From assembly GCA_028284885.1 (NCBI GenBank), contig JANQQW010000194.1:17672-81671 (forward strand): a stretch of 64,000 nt of DNA, written 5' to 3'. Positions within the stretch are counted from its first letter, which is position 1. Each line of letters opens with the position of its first letter. The position numbers and the translations under genes are program-made. Below are positions 45,267 through 55,340 of the stretch, piece by piece. Under the pieces are notes generated by a model. It was not told the DNA's origin. It did not search any database and saw nothing but the letters and a program-made list of their open reading frames with translations. Origin of the DNA: Planctomycetaceae bacterium (lineage in GTDB: Bacteria; Planctomycetota; Planctomycetia; Planctomycetales; Planctomycetaceae).

Positions 45267-45294
45267 TTGGGTTCTGGACAGTCGCGATTAGAAT
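45267..45294 (+). promoter_or_regulatory. Candidate hisD promoter
   Basis: TTGGGT (45267-45272) and TAGAAT (45289-45294) are 16 bases apart, about 40 bases before the GTG start of hisD. The -10 hexamer is the same as the one at 820-825. Confidence 0.35.
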
Positions 45295-45334
45295 CTAGAG
45301 GCCGTCTCCTTGCATCCCGCCTGAAGCGACACCC

Positions 45335-46705
45335 GTGACCGACCTCCCGATTCCGACGATCGACTGCCGCCGCGACGACGCGACGCCCCTGTTCGACGCC
45401 CTCCGCGAGAAGCTGAGCCCGCGGGGCGACGTCGTCTCCGAGGCGGGCCGGCAGCGGACGATCGAACTATTCGGCGAACCGCTCTCGCCGCAGGCGGTCG
45501 TCGAGCGCATCTGCAGCGACGTCGCCGAGCGGGGGCTCGAGGCGGTCCTCGAGTACGGGGCGAAACTCGACGGGAAGGAACTGACGGCCGACACGCTGCG
45601 GGTCGCCCCCGAGGAGTTCGCCGAGGCCCACGCGAAGGCGGACCCAGAGTACCTCGCGACGATCCGCCGCATCCGGGAAAACGTCGCCGAGTTCCAGCAG
45701 GCCGTGATGACCGACGACGTCTCGGTCGTCCGCGAGGAGGGGGACGCGCGGATCGAACTCCGGCAGCGGTACCTGCCGCTCAAGCGGATCGGCGTCTGTG
45801 TTCCCGGTGGAGCAGCCGCGTACCCGTCGACGCTGCTGATGACGGCGGTCCCCGCCCGGACGGCCGGCGTCGAACAGATCGCCGTCGTCGTGCCGCCCAC
45901 CGAGTTCGGCGGCTACAACACGGACCTGTTGGCCGCGTGTCACGAGATCGGCGTCGACGAGGTCTACCGCGTCGGCGGGGCGCAGGCCGTCGCGGCTCTC
46001 GCGTACGGCGTCGAGGGCATCGAGCGAGTCGACAAGATCGTCGGTCCCGGCAACCTGTTCGTCGCGCTCGCGAAGCGGCACGTCTTCGGCGAGGTCGACA
46101 TCGACAGCATCGCCGGCCCCAGCGAGGTCGTGTTGCTCGCCGACGAGACGGCGAACCCGGCCTTCGTGGCGAGCGACCTGATCTCGCAGGCCGAGCACAG
46201 TCCGGGGTCGGGCGTGCTCATCACGTGGCACGAACCGCTCGTCGAGGCGGTCCGCGAGGAACTCGTCAAGCAGTGTGCGTCGCTGCCGCGGGGCGATCTC
46301 GCGGCGAGTTGCCTCGTCGAGTACGGGGCCTTCGTCATCGCCCACGACGCCGACGAGGCGGCCGGGCTCTCGGATCAACTCGCGACCGAACACCTTCACA
46401 TCTCGACGGCCGATCCCGAGCAGATGCTCGCCAAGGTCCAGAACGCCGGGGCGATCTTCCTGGGGCATCACACGCCGGTCGCCCTGGGCGACTACGTCGC
46501 GGGCCCGTCGCACGTGCTCCCGACCGGCGGGACGGCCCGCTTCGCGAACGGTCTCTGTGCACTGGACTTCCTGAAGCGTTCGTCGATCATCTCCTACAAC
46601 GCGGCCGCGCTCGCGAAGGACGCCGACGACGTACGGCTGATGGCCGGCAAGGAGGGCCTGACGGCCCACTCCGCGAGCGTCGACGTGCGGCTCGACGAGT
46701 CGTGA
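45335..46705 (+). CDS. hisD: Histidinol dehydrogenase
   Basis: A 456-residue zinc enzyme that makes histidine from histidinol with two NAD. Recognisable parts are GVCVPGGAAAYPSTLLMTAVPA, the zinc ligands in ISQAEHSPGS, the TEHLHI block, YVAGPSHVLPTGG and the C-terminal LTAHSAS. It is of standard length plus a short N-terminal extension. The start is GTG 45335. No other his gene is adjacent. Confidence 0.96.
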   Translation: MTDLPIPTIDCRRDDATPLFDALREKLSPRGDVVSEAGRQRTIELFGEPLSPQAVVERICSDVAERGLEAVLEYGAKLDGKELTADTLRVAPEEFAEAHAKADPEYLATIRRIRENVAEFQQAVMTDDVSVVREEGDARIELRQRYLPLKRIGVCVPGGAAAYPSTLLMTAVPARTAGVEQIAVVVPPTEFGGYNTDLLAACHEIGVDEVYRVGGAQAVAALAYGVEGIERVDKIVGPGNLFVALAKRHVFGEVDIDSIAGPSEVVLLADETANPAFVASDLISQAEHSPGSGVLITWHEPLVEAVREELVKQCASLPRGDLAASCLVEYGAFVIAHDADEAAGLSDQLATEHLHISTADPEQMLAKVQNAGAIFLGHHTPVALGDYVAGPSHVLPTGGTARFANGLCALDFLKRSSIISYNAAALAKDADDVRLMAGKEGLTAHSASVDVRLDES

Positions 46706-46785
46706 GCCGCGAGACTGCGTCTGCGTTGCGTGGCAACGCAGCTACCGACCCCTGACTCCCGACTCCTGAAACCTCCCTCCCGACC

Positions 46786-47343
46786 TTGTCTCGCACGTTC
46801 GCCACGCTTGCCGTCGTCTCGACGGTCTTCATCGTCGCGGCCCTGGTGCTCGGGCTGCAGGTGGGGGATGCGCGGGTGGTCGAGCGGGCCGTGCAGCAGC
46901 GGGTGTCGGTGCATCTGCTGACGGGACTTGCCGCCCTCGTCACGACGGCACTCGTGCACGCGATCGTGCTGACGTACTTCATGGGGACCGGCCGGTGGCT
47001 GGAGGAGACCTGCCGGGCGTACAAGCTCGACCAACGGTACGTGAACGAGAGCCTGTCGCTGAAGTACCGCACGCTGCCCTGGATGTGCGTGGCGATCGGC
47101 CTGCTGATCGCGACCGGGGCGTTCGGCGGCGTCGCCGACCCGGCTTCGAACGTGAACTGGAAGGGGATCGGCCCGCTGACCTCGGCGTGGGTCCACTTCC
47201 TGGTGGCCTGCGCGATGCTGGCCGTGAACCTGCTGGTGAACGTGACCGAGTTCCTGGCGATCCAGCGCAACGGCCGGCTGGTGAACGACGTGCTCGGCGA
47301 GGTTCGCCGCATCCGCGAGGAACGCGGGCTGCCGGTCGCCTGA
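46786..47343 (+). CDS. Conserved membrane protein of unknown function
   Basis: A 185-residue protein with four membrane segments: residues 6-25, 44-68, 98-118 and 133-155. Between the second and third is a charged loop with CRAYKLDQRYVNESLSLKYR, the only strongly polar region besides the tail. The start is TTG at 46786, required because no ATG or GTG stands before the first membrane segment. Function unknown. Confidence 0.65.
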   Translation: MSRTFATLAVVSTVFIVAALVLGLQVGDARVVERAVQQRVSVHLLTGLAALVTTALVHAIVLTYFMGTGRWLEETCRAYKLDQRYVNESLSLKYRTLPWMCVAIGLLIATGAFGGVADPASNVNWKGIGPLTSAWVHFLVACAMLAVNLLVNVTEFLAIQRNGRLVNDVLGEVRRIREERGLPVA

Positions 47344-47395
47344 CCCGGTGGGACGGATCTCCAACCCGTCTGGTCCGTGTGCGGACGTCGAACTT

Positions 47396-47414
47396 GACGG
47401 ACTGGAAGTCCGTC
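47396..47414. repeat. Eight-base hairpin of a dispersed family
   Basis: GACGGACT and AGTCCGTC flank a GGA loop, between the membrane-protein gene and the beta-lactamase-like gene. It is related to the stems at 23118-23139 and 38109-38129. Confidence 0.55.
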
Positions 47415-47428
47415 GTACGGAGAATGGC

Positions 47429-48526
47429 ATGCCGGTGCTCTCGAAGACGATCGAACTGCTCGAACGGGGCGTTGCCGAGGGCCAGCAGGCGGGCGTGCAG
47501 CTGTACGTCTCGGTCGGTGAGGACGTCGTCGCCGACGCGGCGTTCGGCGAGTGCCGCCCCGGCGTGTCGATGACGACCGACTCGGTCGTCCCGTGGATGT
47601 CGTCGGGGAAGCCGCTCACGGCGGCGGCGATCCTGCGGCTGGCGGACGAAGGAGAACTCGACGTCGAGGCCCCGGTCGCCGAGTACCTGCCGGAGTTCGC
47701 CGGCGGCGGGAAGCACGTCCTCACGATTCGGCACCTGCTGACACACTCGCACGGCCTGCACGGCGTGAGACACGACGGCCCGCTGCACGACTGGGACGAG
47801 GTGCTCGGCACGATCGCGTCGGCCGAGCTGCCGGGCGACTGGCAACCCGGGGAACGCGGGGCGTACGACCCGACGAACGGCTGGTTCGCGCTGGGGGAGG
47901 TCGTCAGCCGGCTCGTGGGCGAGCCGTTCCACCGGGCCGTCCGCACGCTCGTCCTCGACCCGTTCGAACTCGAGGACGTGTACTGCGGGATCGAGCCGGC
48001 CGAGGTGCCGGCGGTCGCGGACCGGCTGGGCGTCCTCTACGAGCGGTCGCGGGACGGATTGAAGCCGCGGGACTGGATGCTGGACGAGGCGGCCCTCGCC
48101 GCGGCGTCGCCCGGCGGGAACTTCCGGGGCCCGGTCCGGCAGCTCGGCCGCTTCTACGAACACCTCGCGCGGGCTCGCCGCGGTCACGGGGCGACGGTGC
48201 TCGGCGGCAGCGTCGTCCAGCGGAAGACGAGCCGGCACCGCGAGGGGCTGCACGACGAGACGTTCCAGCAGACCATCGACTTCGGCCTCGGCGTGATCGT
48301 GAACTCGAAGCGGTACGGCCAACCGGTCGTCGCCTACGGCTACGGCCCCCACGCGAGCGACCACGCCTTCGGCCACGGCGGCGTCCAGTCCAGCATCGGC
48401 TTCCACGACCCCGACCACCACCTGACCGTCGCCTGGATCACCAACGGCCAGGTCGGCGAGCCAAGACACCGCCAGCGAAACTGGGCCGTCAACACGGCGA
48501 TCTACGAGGACCTCGGGCTGGTCTGA
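47429..48526 (+). CDS. Serine hydrolase of the beta-lactamase/esterase (class C-like) type
   Basis: A 365-residue protein with catalytic Ser58 and Lys61 in SSGKPLTAAAILRL, the HLLTHSHGLHG block typical of EstB-like enzymes, and a C-terminal GHGGVQSS in place of KTG. The usual YxN is replaced by Y146-D-P-T-N150, a longer spacing. No signal peptide is seen at ATG 47429, so an esterase or peptidase acting in the cytoplasm is likelier than antibiotic resistance. Upstream in-frame codons belong to a repeat. Confidence 0.85.
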   Translation: MPVLSKTIELLERGVAEGQQAGVQLYVSVGEDVVADAAFGECRPGVSMTTDSVVPWMSSGKPLTAAAILRLADEGELDVEAPVAEYLPEFAGGGKHVLTIRHLLTHSHGLHGVRHDGPLHDWDEVLGTIASAELPGDWQPGERGAYDPTNGWFALGEVVSRLVGEPFHRAVRTLVLDPFELEDVYCGIEPAEVPAVADRLGVLYERSRDGLKPRDWMLDEAALAAASPGGNFRGPVRQLGRFYEHLARARRGHGATVLGGSVVQRKTSRHREGLHDETFQQTIDFGLGVIVNSKRYGQPVVAYGYGPHASDHAFGHGGVQSSIGFHDPDHHLTVAWITNGQVGEPRHRQRNWAVNTAIYEDLGLV

Positions 48527-48702
48527 CGTGTGCTTCGCCCATCGGGTTGGCGAGCATGCAACGCAGTTGAGACTCGGGGCTTGGAACGGACAGGCACTTG
48601 CTGCTGTTTGTGGCGTGGCCGCGGAAGCCATGCTTGTCGGACGAGTGTGGGCATGTGTATGCTTGGAACAATTGCATGTGACCACTTGCCGCAGGAGTTA
48701 CG

Positions 48703-49242
48703 ATGAAGATTGACAAAGACCATTTGTACTACGGCGCTGCGGTTCTTCAGGTGGCCGAAGACGACCGATACACGTCCATCAATCAGTTTCGAGGTGCGGA
48801 TGGGAAACGCGTACGCTGCGCATATGTCGTGAATAATGACATCGGCCTCTATCTGACGTACCGCACCAAGAAGGCAAGGGCTGCGAGCTGGGATGACAAG
48901 AAGGCGGACGAGTACTTGTTCGGATTGGATGCGAGCGAGATCGCCAAGATTGATGCACTCGTCCAGCGGTATCCGTCTACGTATATCGGATTCGTCTGCG
49001 TGGCAAACGAGAGGATCTGCTGCATCTCCGCAGAGGAACTCAGTGGTTTGATCGAGCTGAGAAATGAGAACGTTGGAGGTGCTGAGGATTCCTATGTGAT
49101 CTGCGTTGCGATCTTTCCGAATACCAGGATGAGCATGAAGGTGTTCGTAACCCCAAAGGGCCGCCGAAACACGTTCTTGGGCACGCCGCTCGTAGTTGCG
49201 GAGCGGGCCTTTCCAGCGAAGCTCTTCAATGCCGCAAACTGA
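48703..49242 (+). CDS. Conserved hypothetical protein in lower-GC DNA
   Basis: A 179-residue protein starting MKIDKDHLYYGAAVLQVAED with GGAG nine bases ahead. It has no signal or membrane segment. Blocks such as SINQFRGADGK, NNDIGLYLTYRTK, TYIGFVCVANERICCISAEEL and FVTPKGRR recall a widespread unknown family in my memory, possibly with a nuclease-like fold, but I cannot name it. Base use is unlike the neighbours, so recent transfer is likely. It is convergent with the radical SAM gene. Confidence 0.65.
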   Translation: MKIDKDHLYYGAAVLQVAEDDRYTSINQFRGADGKRVRCAYVVNNDIGLYLTYRTKKARAASWDDKKADEYLFGLDASEIAKIDALVQRYPSTYIGFVCVANERICCISAEELSGLIELRNENVGGAEDSYVICVAIFPNTRMSMKVFVTPKGRRNTFLGTPLVVAERAFPAKLFNAAN

Positions 49243-49260
49243 TGGGCGATGAGACGCGAC

Positions 49261-50352
<1,092 letters not shown>

Positions 50353-50448
50353 CGGTTGGACGGTCCGAGTGGGTGGTCGTACGATGCGGACGTCGATTGT
50401 TCGAGGCGTCCGCGTGGGCGTCAACGCGATTCCGATCGGGAGACGGCC

Positions 50449-51828
50449 GTGACGACCGTGCGTGCTCCCGCTGTGGCGGGCCGATTCTATCCGGGCGAGG
50501 CCTCCGAACTCCGTGAGGCGATTGCCGGGTACCTCGAAGTGGCCCGGTCGACGGTTGCCTACGAGGTCACCTGTCCGCGGGCGCTCATCGTGCCTCATGC
50601 CGGGTACGTCTACTCCGGACCGGTGGCGGCGAGCGGGTACGCCTTCTTGGAGTCGTTCTCCGACCAGTTCGATCGGGTTGTCCTGCTGGGGCCGTGCCAC
50701 CACGTCCCGGTGGACGGGCTCGCCTACTGCGAGGCGGACCTGTTCGAGACGCCGCTCGGCATGGTCCCGGTGGACGTCGACGCGCTCGCCGGGTTGTCAC
50801 GGACGGCGTTCGTCGGCCCGCTCGACGCGGCCCACGCACGGGAGCACAGCCTCGAAGTCCACCTGCCGTTCCTGCAGACGGTGCTCGACGAGTTCCGCGT
50901 GGTGCCGCTCGTCGTGGGAAACGCGTCGGCCGAGCAGGTGGCCACGGTGCTCAGGACCCTCGCCGACGAGCGGACGTTGATCGTGGTCAGTTCCGACCTG
51001 AGTCACTACGAGGAGTACGACAGGGCCCGTGGGATCGACGTCGCGACGGCCGAGGCGATCGTGCACGGGAGGATCGACGAGCTTCGCGGCGATCGTGCGT
51101 GCGGGTTCGTGCCGATCGGCGGCCTGCTCGAACTCTCGCGGGAGCGAGGGTGGGCGGTGCAGTGTGTGGACCTGCGGAACTCCGGCGACACGGCCGGGCC
51201 GCGGGACCGGGTCGTCGGGTACGGGAGTTTCGTGGTGACGGAGTCCGACGACGTGGAGCCGGCGGTCTACGGTCCCGAGGACCGACGGACGCTGCTCGAC
51301 GTCGCTCGCTGGGCGATTCGGACGGGACTCGAGTCCGGCACGTTGGTAACCCCCGAACCGAGCCTCTACCCGCGAGTGCTGCAGCAGACGCGGGCCTCGT
51401 TCGTCACGCTCCGGATCGCGGGCAAACTGAGAGGTTGCATGGGGACGCTCGAAGCGAGCCGTCCGCTCGTGGAGGACGTCGCGGGGGACGCGTACTCGGC
51501 CGCGTTTCGCGACCCGCGATTCGGGCCGCTGACGGCCGACGAGTACGACGCGCTGCAGTACCACGTCTCCGTGTTGAGCGAGCCGACGCCGTTCCCGGTC
51601 GAGTCGGAAGCGGAACTGCTCGAACGGGTGCGACCGGGCGTCGACGGGTTGATCGTCGTCGAAGGGGGCCGCCGCGGCACGCTGCTGCCGAGCGTGTGGG
51701 AGACGCTGCCCGACGTGCGAGAGTTCGTCGGCACCCTGAAGCAGAAGGCGGGGCTGCCGGCCGAGTACTGGTCCGACTCGCTGCGGTTCCTGCGGTACAA
51801 GACGGAGGACTGGGGCGACGGCGACTGA
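50449..51828 (+). CDS. amrBA: AmmeMemoRadiSam system fusion: Memo (AmrB) and AMMECR1 (AmrA) domains
   Basis: A 459-residue two-domain protein. Residues 1-265 are Memo-like (APAVAGRFYPG; ALIVPHAGYVYSGPVAASGY; VVLLGPCHH; HAREHSLEVHLPFLQ; VVSSDLSHYE), with His residues in the metal pocket. Residues 280-455 are AMMECR1-like (ASFVTLRIAGKLRGCMGTLEA; FRDPRFGPLTADEY). With AmrS it makes the full set of three. GTG 50449 has GGGAG six bases ahead. Confidence 0.93.
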   Translation: MTTVRAPAVAGRFYPGEASELREAIAGYLEVARSTVAYEVTCPRALIVPHAGYVYSGPVAASGYAFLESFSDQFDRVVLLGPCHHVPVDGLAYCEADLFETPLGMVPVDVDALAGLSRTAFVGPLDAAHAREHSLEVHLPFLQTVLDEFRVVPLVVGNASAEQVATVLRTLADERTLIVVSSDLSHYEEYDRARGIDVATAEAIVHGRIDELRGDRACGFVPIGGLLELSRERGWAVQCVDLRNSGDTAGPRDRVVGYGSFVVTESDDVEPAVYGPEDRRTLLDVARWAIRTGLESGTLVTPEPSLYPRVLQQTRASFVTLRIAGKLRGCMGTLEASRPLVEDVAGDAYSAAFRDPRFGPLTADEYDALQYHVSVLSEPTPFPVESEAELLERVRPGVDGLIVVEGGRRGTLLPSVWETLPDVREFVGTLKQKAGLPAEYWSDSLRFLRYKTEDWGDGD

Positions 51829-51872
51829 GGTTCGCTGCTTGAAGTTGGGAACGCTCGCCCGTAGAGTCCTCC

Positions 51873-52053
51873 CGTCGTGGGTGCCCGGGGGCTCGTTGCC
51901 TGGCCGGGAGAATAGGGAAGACGGTGCAAGTCCGTCGCGGTCCCGCCGCCGTAACCGGAGACGAACGCTGCTTCGACCACTGCGGGTTTCGAGCCCGTCG
52001 GGAAGGTGCAGCCAGTAGGACGACCCGGGAGCCGGAAGACCTGCCCATCGACG
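51873..52053 (+). promoter_or_regulatory. Cobalamin (B12) riboswitch
   Basis: Recognised in order: GAGAATAGGGAA near 51910; GACGGTGCAAGTCCGTC (P4); GCCGCCGTAACCGG; CCACTGCGGG; GGGAAGGTGCAGCCAGTAGG; and GAGCCGGAAGACCTGCC. This is the conserved core including the B12 box. The outer stem forms between CGTCG...TGGG at 51873-51881 and CCCA...CGACG at 52044-52053. TAGAGT at 51862 may be the -10 element. The gene downstream is the DUF1559 pseudopilin at 52166, 112 bases away on the same strand. Confidence 0.93.
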
Positions 52054-52165
52054 TTCGTGTCACGGCGATCCGCGAGGACGGGCGTCGGGACGGTTGGACG
52101 GCGACGTGTCCGTTCTCCGCTCCCGCTGCGCTCCCCGAGTGGCTTGCCCTTCGAGCGAGGACTCG

Positions 52166-53104
52166 ATGATGGCGGAAGCAGCAGTCAGCAGTCAGCGGTC
52201 AGCAGTCAGTCGAGGTGTACGGTGTTCTTCGCGGGGGGAGCCTCCGTCCGGGTTCACGTTGATCGAGTTGTTGGTGGTGATCGCGATCATCGCGATCCTG
52301 ATCGCACTCCTGCTGCCGGCGGTGCAGCAGGCGCGGGAGGCGGCGCGGAGGTCGCAGTGTCGCAACCGGTTGAAGCAACTCGCCCTCGCGATGCACAACT
52401 ACGCCGACACGCACACCGAGATGTTCGTGCCGTACAAGATCGACGACCTCGACGTGCAGTCGCAGACGATCGCCGGGTCGTCGCCCACCAGCGGGAAGAT
52501 CCGCTACTGGTTCGGGACGGTCGACTACGCCCAGACGAACCCGAACCAGCAGCTCGACTTCGCCGACGGGGCGCTCACGCCCTACATGGAGACGAACTAC
52601 GCCGCCTTCCAGTGTCCGAACCTCGGCGAGTCGCAGCTCGACGTGGTCCGGTTCGGCGACCGGCTCGCGTCCGGCTACGCCTACAACGGGCAGTACCTCT
52701 CGATGGGGACGGAGTACGACTACAGCGCGTTCCCCAGCGTAAGCGTCAAGCCGTCGTTCGGCCGTTTCCGGGACCTGCGTTCGACGACGCAGACGATCGC
52801 CTTCGCCGACAGTGCAGGGCTGTTCTGCACGGACTTCGCCGACTGCGGGGCGAACAACGAGCTGCGGGAGAACTGGGTGCTGACGCCGCCGAGCGGGAAC
52901 TTCCCGACGGTGCACTTCCGGCACTCGGGGACCGCGAACGTCGCCTTCGTGGACGGGCACGTCGAGTCCCGACCGGAGAGCTACAAGCCCCTCGGCTACG
53001 GCGGACCGGCGTACGAGAACCTCGTCGTCGAGAAGAGCCTCGGGTACGTCGGGCAGAACCTCGACGACGCGGACCTGCAGGACGAGTGGTACGACCGCGA
53101 GTAG
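52166..53104 (+). CDS. DUF1559 pseudopilin-like protein (2), riboswitch-led
   Basis: A 312-residue protein. The prepilin leader [20 protein letters not shown] starts near residue 28, behind an unusually long, Ser/Arg-rich N-terminal part encoded by four GTCAGCA-like heptamers (52181-52208). The C-terminal block [15 protein letters not shown] is typical of the family. ATG 52166 has GAGG five bases ahead. It is the first gene after the cobalamin riboswitch, so its expression should fall when cobalamin is abundant. Surface roles of this protein family are not proven. Confidence 0.9.
   Translation: MMAEAAVSSQRSAVSRGVRCSSRGEPPSGFTLIELLVVIAIIAILIALLLPAVQQAREAARRSQCRNRLKQLALAMHNYADTHTEMFVPYKIDDLDVQSQTIAGSSPTSGKIRYWFGTVDYAQTNPNQQLDFADGALTPYMETNYAAFQCPNLGESQLDVVRFGDRLASGYAYNGQYLSMGTEYDYSAFPSVSVKPSFGRFRDLRSTTQTIAFADSAGLFCTDFADCGANNELRENWVLTPPSGNFPTVHFRHSGTANVAFVDGHVESRPESYKPLGYGGPAYENLVVEKSLGYVGQNLDDADLQDEWYDRE
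52181..52208 (+). repeat. Four tandem heptamers
   Basis: GCAGTCA, GCAGTCA, GCGGTCA and GCAGTCA in a row, translated within the N-terminal part of the DUF1559 protein. Heptamer arrays can vary in copy number by slippage, and a change of one unit would shift the frame. Confidence 0.6.
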
Positions 53105-53144
53105 CTCGCTGCGATCTCGCCGTCGTTCTCGGTAGACTTCGTGG

Positions 53145-54104
53145 ATGACGGCGATCGTGGGGACCGACGTGAACGCGGCGGCCGAACGGTTGCGGGCCGG
53201 TGGGCTCGTGGCGTTCGGGACGGAGACGGTGTACGGGTTGGGGGCGAACGCCCTCGACCCGGCCGCCGTCGCCCGGGTGTTCGAGGCGAAGGAGCGGCCG
53301 TCGTTCGACCCGTTGATCGTGCACGTCGCGAGCTGGGAGACGGTGTCGACGGTCGTCGCCGACGTGCCGCCGACCGCCGCGACGTTGACGGACCGGTTCT
53401 GGCCGGGGCCGTTGACGTTGGTGCTGCCGAAGCGGGAGGTCGTCCCGGACCTGGTGACGGCCGGTCTGCCGTCGGTCGCCGTCCGGATGCCGGGTCACGC
53501 GGCGGCGCGGTCGCTCATCGAGGCGGCGGGGGTGCCGGTCGCGGCCCCGAGTGCGAACCGGTTCGGACGGTTGAGCCCGACGACGGCGGAGGCGGTCGTC
53601 GAGCAGTTGGGGGACCGGATCGACTACGTGCTCGACGTCGGGCCGTGCGCGGTGGGCGTCGAGTCGACGGTGTTGCGCGTCGACGGCGACGAGGTGCTGT
53701 TGCTGCGGCCCGGCGGGACGGCGGTCGAGGAGATCGAGGCGGTCGTGGGGCCGGTGCGTATGCTGGAGGAATCGGAGCATCCGGTTGCCCGCGCGCAGCC
53801 CGCACCGGGGATGCTCCCGCGACACTACGCCCCCCGCACGCCGATCGTGATGGCGGCCGACGACGCCGAGCCGCCGGCCGGACGTTGCGGGCTGCTGACG
53901 TTCCTGCCGCCTGCCGACGCGAGTGGCTGGGCGGCCGTCGAGGTGTTGTCGCCGAGTGGTGACCTGCGCGAGGCGGCGACGCGGTTCTTCGCGTCGATCC
54001 GGTCTCTGGACGGGCTCGGGCTGGACACGATTGTCGCGAGACCGTTCCCGGAAGAAGGGCTGGGGCGGGCCCTCAACGACCGGTTGAAGCGGGCCGCCAC
54101 GTGA
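53145..54104 (+). CDS. tsaC: L-threonylcarbamoyladenylate synthase (Sua5 type)
   Basis: A 319-residue protein that makes threonylcarbamoyl-AMP for t6A in tRNA. The YrdC domain is intact (GGLVAFGTETVYGLGANAL; FWPGPLTLVL; VAVRMPGH; APSANRFGRLSPT; VGVESTVL) and is followed by a Sua5-type C-terminal domain after APGMLPRHYAPRTP. TAGACT at 53133-53138 is seven bases before the ATG, so the message may be leaderless. Confidence 0.95.
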   Translation: MTAIVGTDVNAAAERLRAGGLVAFGTETVYGLGANALDPAAVARVFEAKERPSFDPLIVHVASWETVSTVVADVPPTAATLTDRFWPGPLTLVLPKREVVPDLVTAGLPSVAVRMPGHAAARSLIEAAGVPVAAPSANRFGRLSPTTAEAVVEQLGDRIDYVLDVGPCAVGVESTVLRVDGDEVLLLRPGGTAVEEIEAVVGPVRMLEESEHPVARAQPAPGMLPRHYAPRTPIVMAADDAEPPAGRCGLLTFLPPADASGWAAVEVLSPSGDLREAATRFFASIRSLDGLGLDTIVARPFPEEGLGRALNDRLKRAAT

Positions 54105-54126
54105 CGAGCGCGTCGTCGGCGGGCCG

Positions 54127-55233
54127 CTACTCGGTCGGCAGGGCGCGGACGACGTGGTTGTTGCTGTCGCCGACGTAGACCGTCCCGTCCTCGTCGACGA
54201 AGACGCCGTGCGGGCGGTCGAGCCGGCAGCCGAGCGGGTCGCCTTCGGGGCCGTTGCCCTTCTTGCCGTTGCCGACGACGGTCTCGACGATGCCGGTCTC
54301 GAGTCGGACGACGCGGATCGTGTGGCTCTCGGTGTCGGCGAGGTAGACGTCGCCGTTCCGGGGATCGACGGCGGCCCCCTTCGGCCCGGAGAGCAGTGCG
54401 GTCTTCGCCGGCCCGCCGTCGCCGGCGTAGCCCTTCTTGCCCGTTCCGGCGACGTGGTGAATCGTCTCGTCGGCGAGGTCGATGCGGTAGAGGGCGTTGC
54501 CCTCGCGAAGAGCGAGCCAGAGGTCCCCCCGTTTCGCGTCGTAGGCGAGTGCCCGCGGACCGTTCACCGGCGTGCCGGCGAGCTTCGCCCCGTCCGGGGT
54601 GGTGGCCTTCTTGCCGGTCCCCACGAACGTCGAGATCCGCCCGGCGTCGAGATCGACACGGCGGACGCGGTGGTTGCCGATGTCGCAGACGTAGAGGTCC
54701 CGGCCGACGATCTCGATCGAGTGGGGGACCTTCATGGTCGCCTCGGTCGCGGGCCCGCCGTCGCCGGAGAAGCCGGGTTGGCCCGTGCCGGCGACGGTCG
54801 AGATGACGCCGGTCTTCGCATCGACGCGGCGGACGACGTGGTTCCGCATCTCGACGAAGTAGACGTGGCCCTCGGCGTCGAAGCGGACCTCGTACGGTTC
54901 GTTCAACTTGGCCTTGGTGGCGGGACCGCCGTCGCCGTCGTAGCCCTTCTCACCGGTGCCGGCGAACGTGGTCGCCCGGCCCGTCTCGCGGTCGATGCGG
55001 CGGACGACGTGGGTGGTCGTCTCGCAGACGTACAGAGCGCCGTCCGGCCCGACCGCGACTCCGAACGGGCCGCCGACACCGGCCTCGACGGCGGGCCCGC
55101 CGTCGCCGGTGTGCTCGTTCCGGCCGTTTCCTGCCACGGTGGTGACGGCCGGCCCGGCGAACTGCGTCGGCGTGAACGCGAGGCCGAGCAGCAGGGTGGT
55201 GGCAGTCGTCGGCAGTCGGGTGTTGGGGGACAC
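54127..55233 (-). CDS. Secreted NHL-repeat beta-propeller
   Basis: A 368-residue protein with a signal peptide (TTLLLGLAFTPTQF) and about six NHL repeats with the pattern TVAGTGxxGFSGDGGPATEA...P..I..D..LYV.D..NHRVRRV. Members often mediate protein contacts; a catalytic role is possible but not shown. ATG or GTG 55233 gives the signal peptide. It diverges from the coiled-coil protein at 55341. Confidence 0.88.
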   Translation of the reverse strand: MSPNTRLPTTATTLLLGLAFTPTQFAGPAVTTVAGNGRNEHTGDGGPAVEAGVGGPFGVAVGPDGALYVCETTTHVVRRIDRETGRATTFAGTGEKGYDGDGGPATKAKLNEPYEVRFDAEGHVYFVEMRNHVVRRVDAKTGVISTVAGTGQPGFSGDGGPATEATMKVPHSIEIVGRDLYVCDIGNHRVRRVDLDAGRISTFVGTGKKATTPDGAKLAGTPVNGPRALAYDAKRGDLWLALREGNALYRIDLADETIHHVAGTGKKGYAGDGGPAKTALLSGPKGAAVDPRNGDVYLADTESHTIRVVRLETGIVETVVGNGKKGNGPEGDPLGCRLDRPHGVFVDEDGTVYVGDSNNHVVRALPTE

Positions 55234-55340
55234 GCGGGACTCCGTCGGGTGGTGGGCGGTTCGAGGATGCCGGTTGTCGGTTCCCGATCGTACGCGTAGA
55301 CTCGACGCTTGTCCTGCCCGACCGATCCTCGGAGTCGTTC

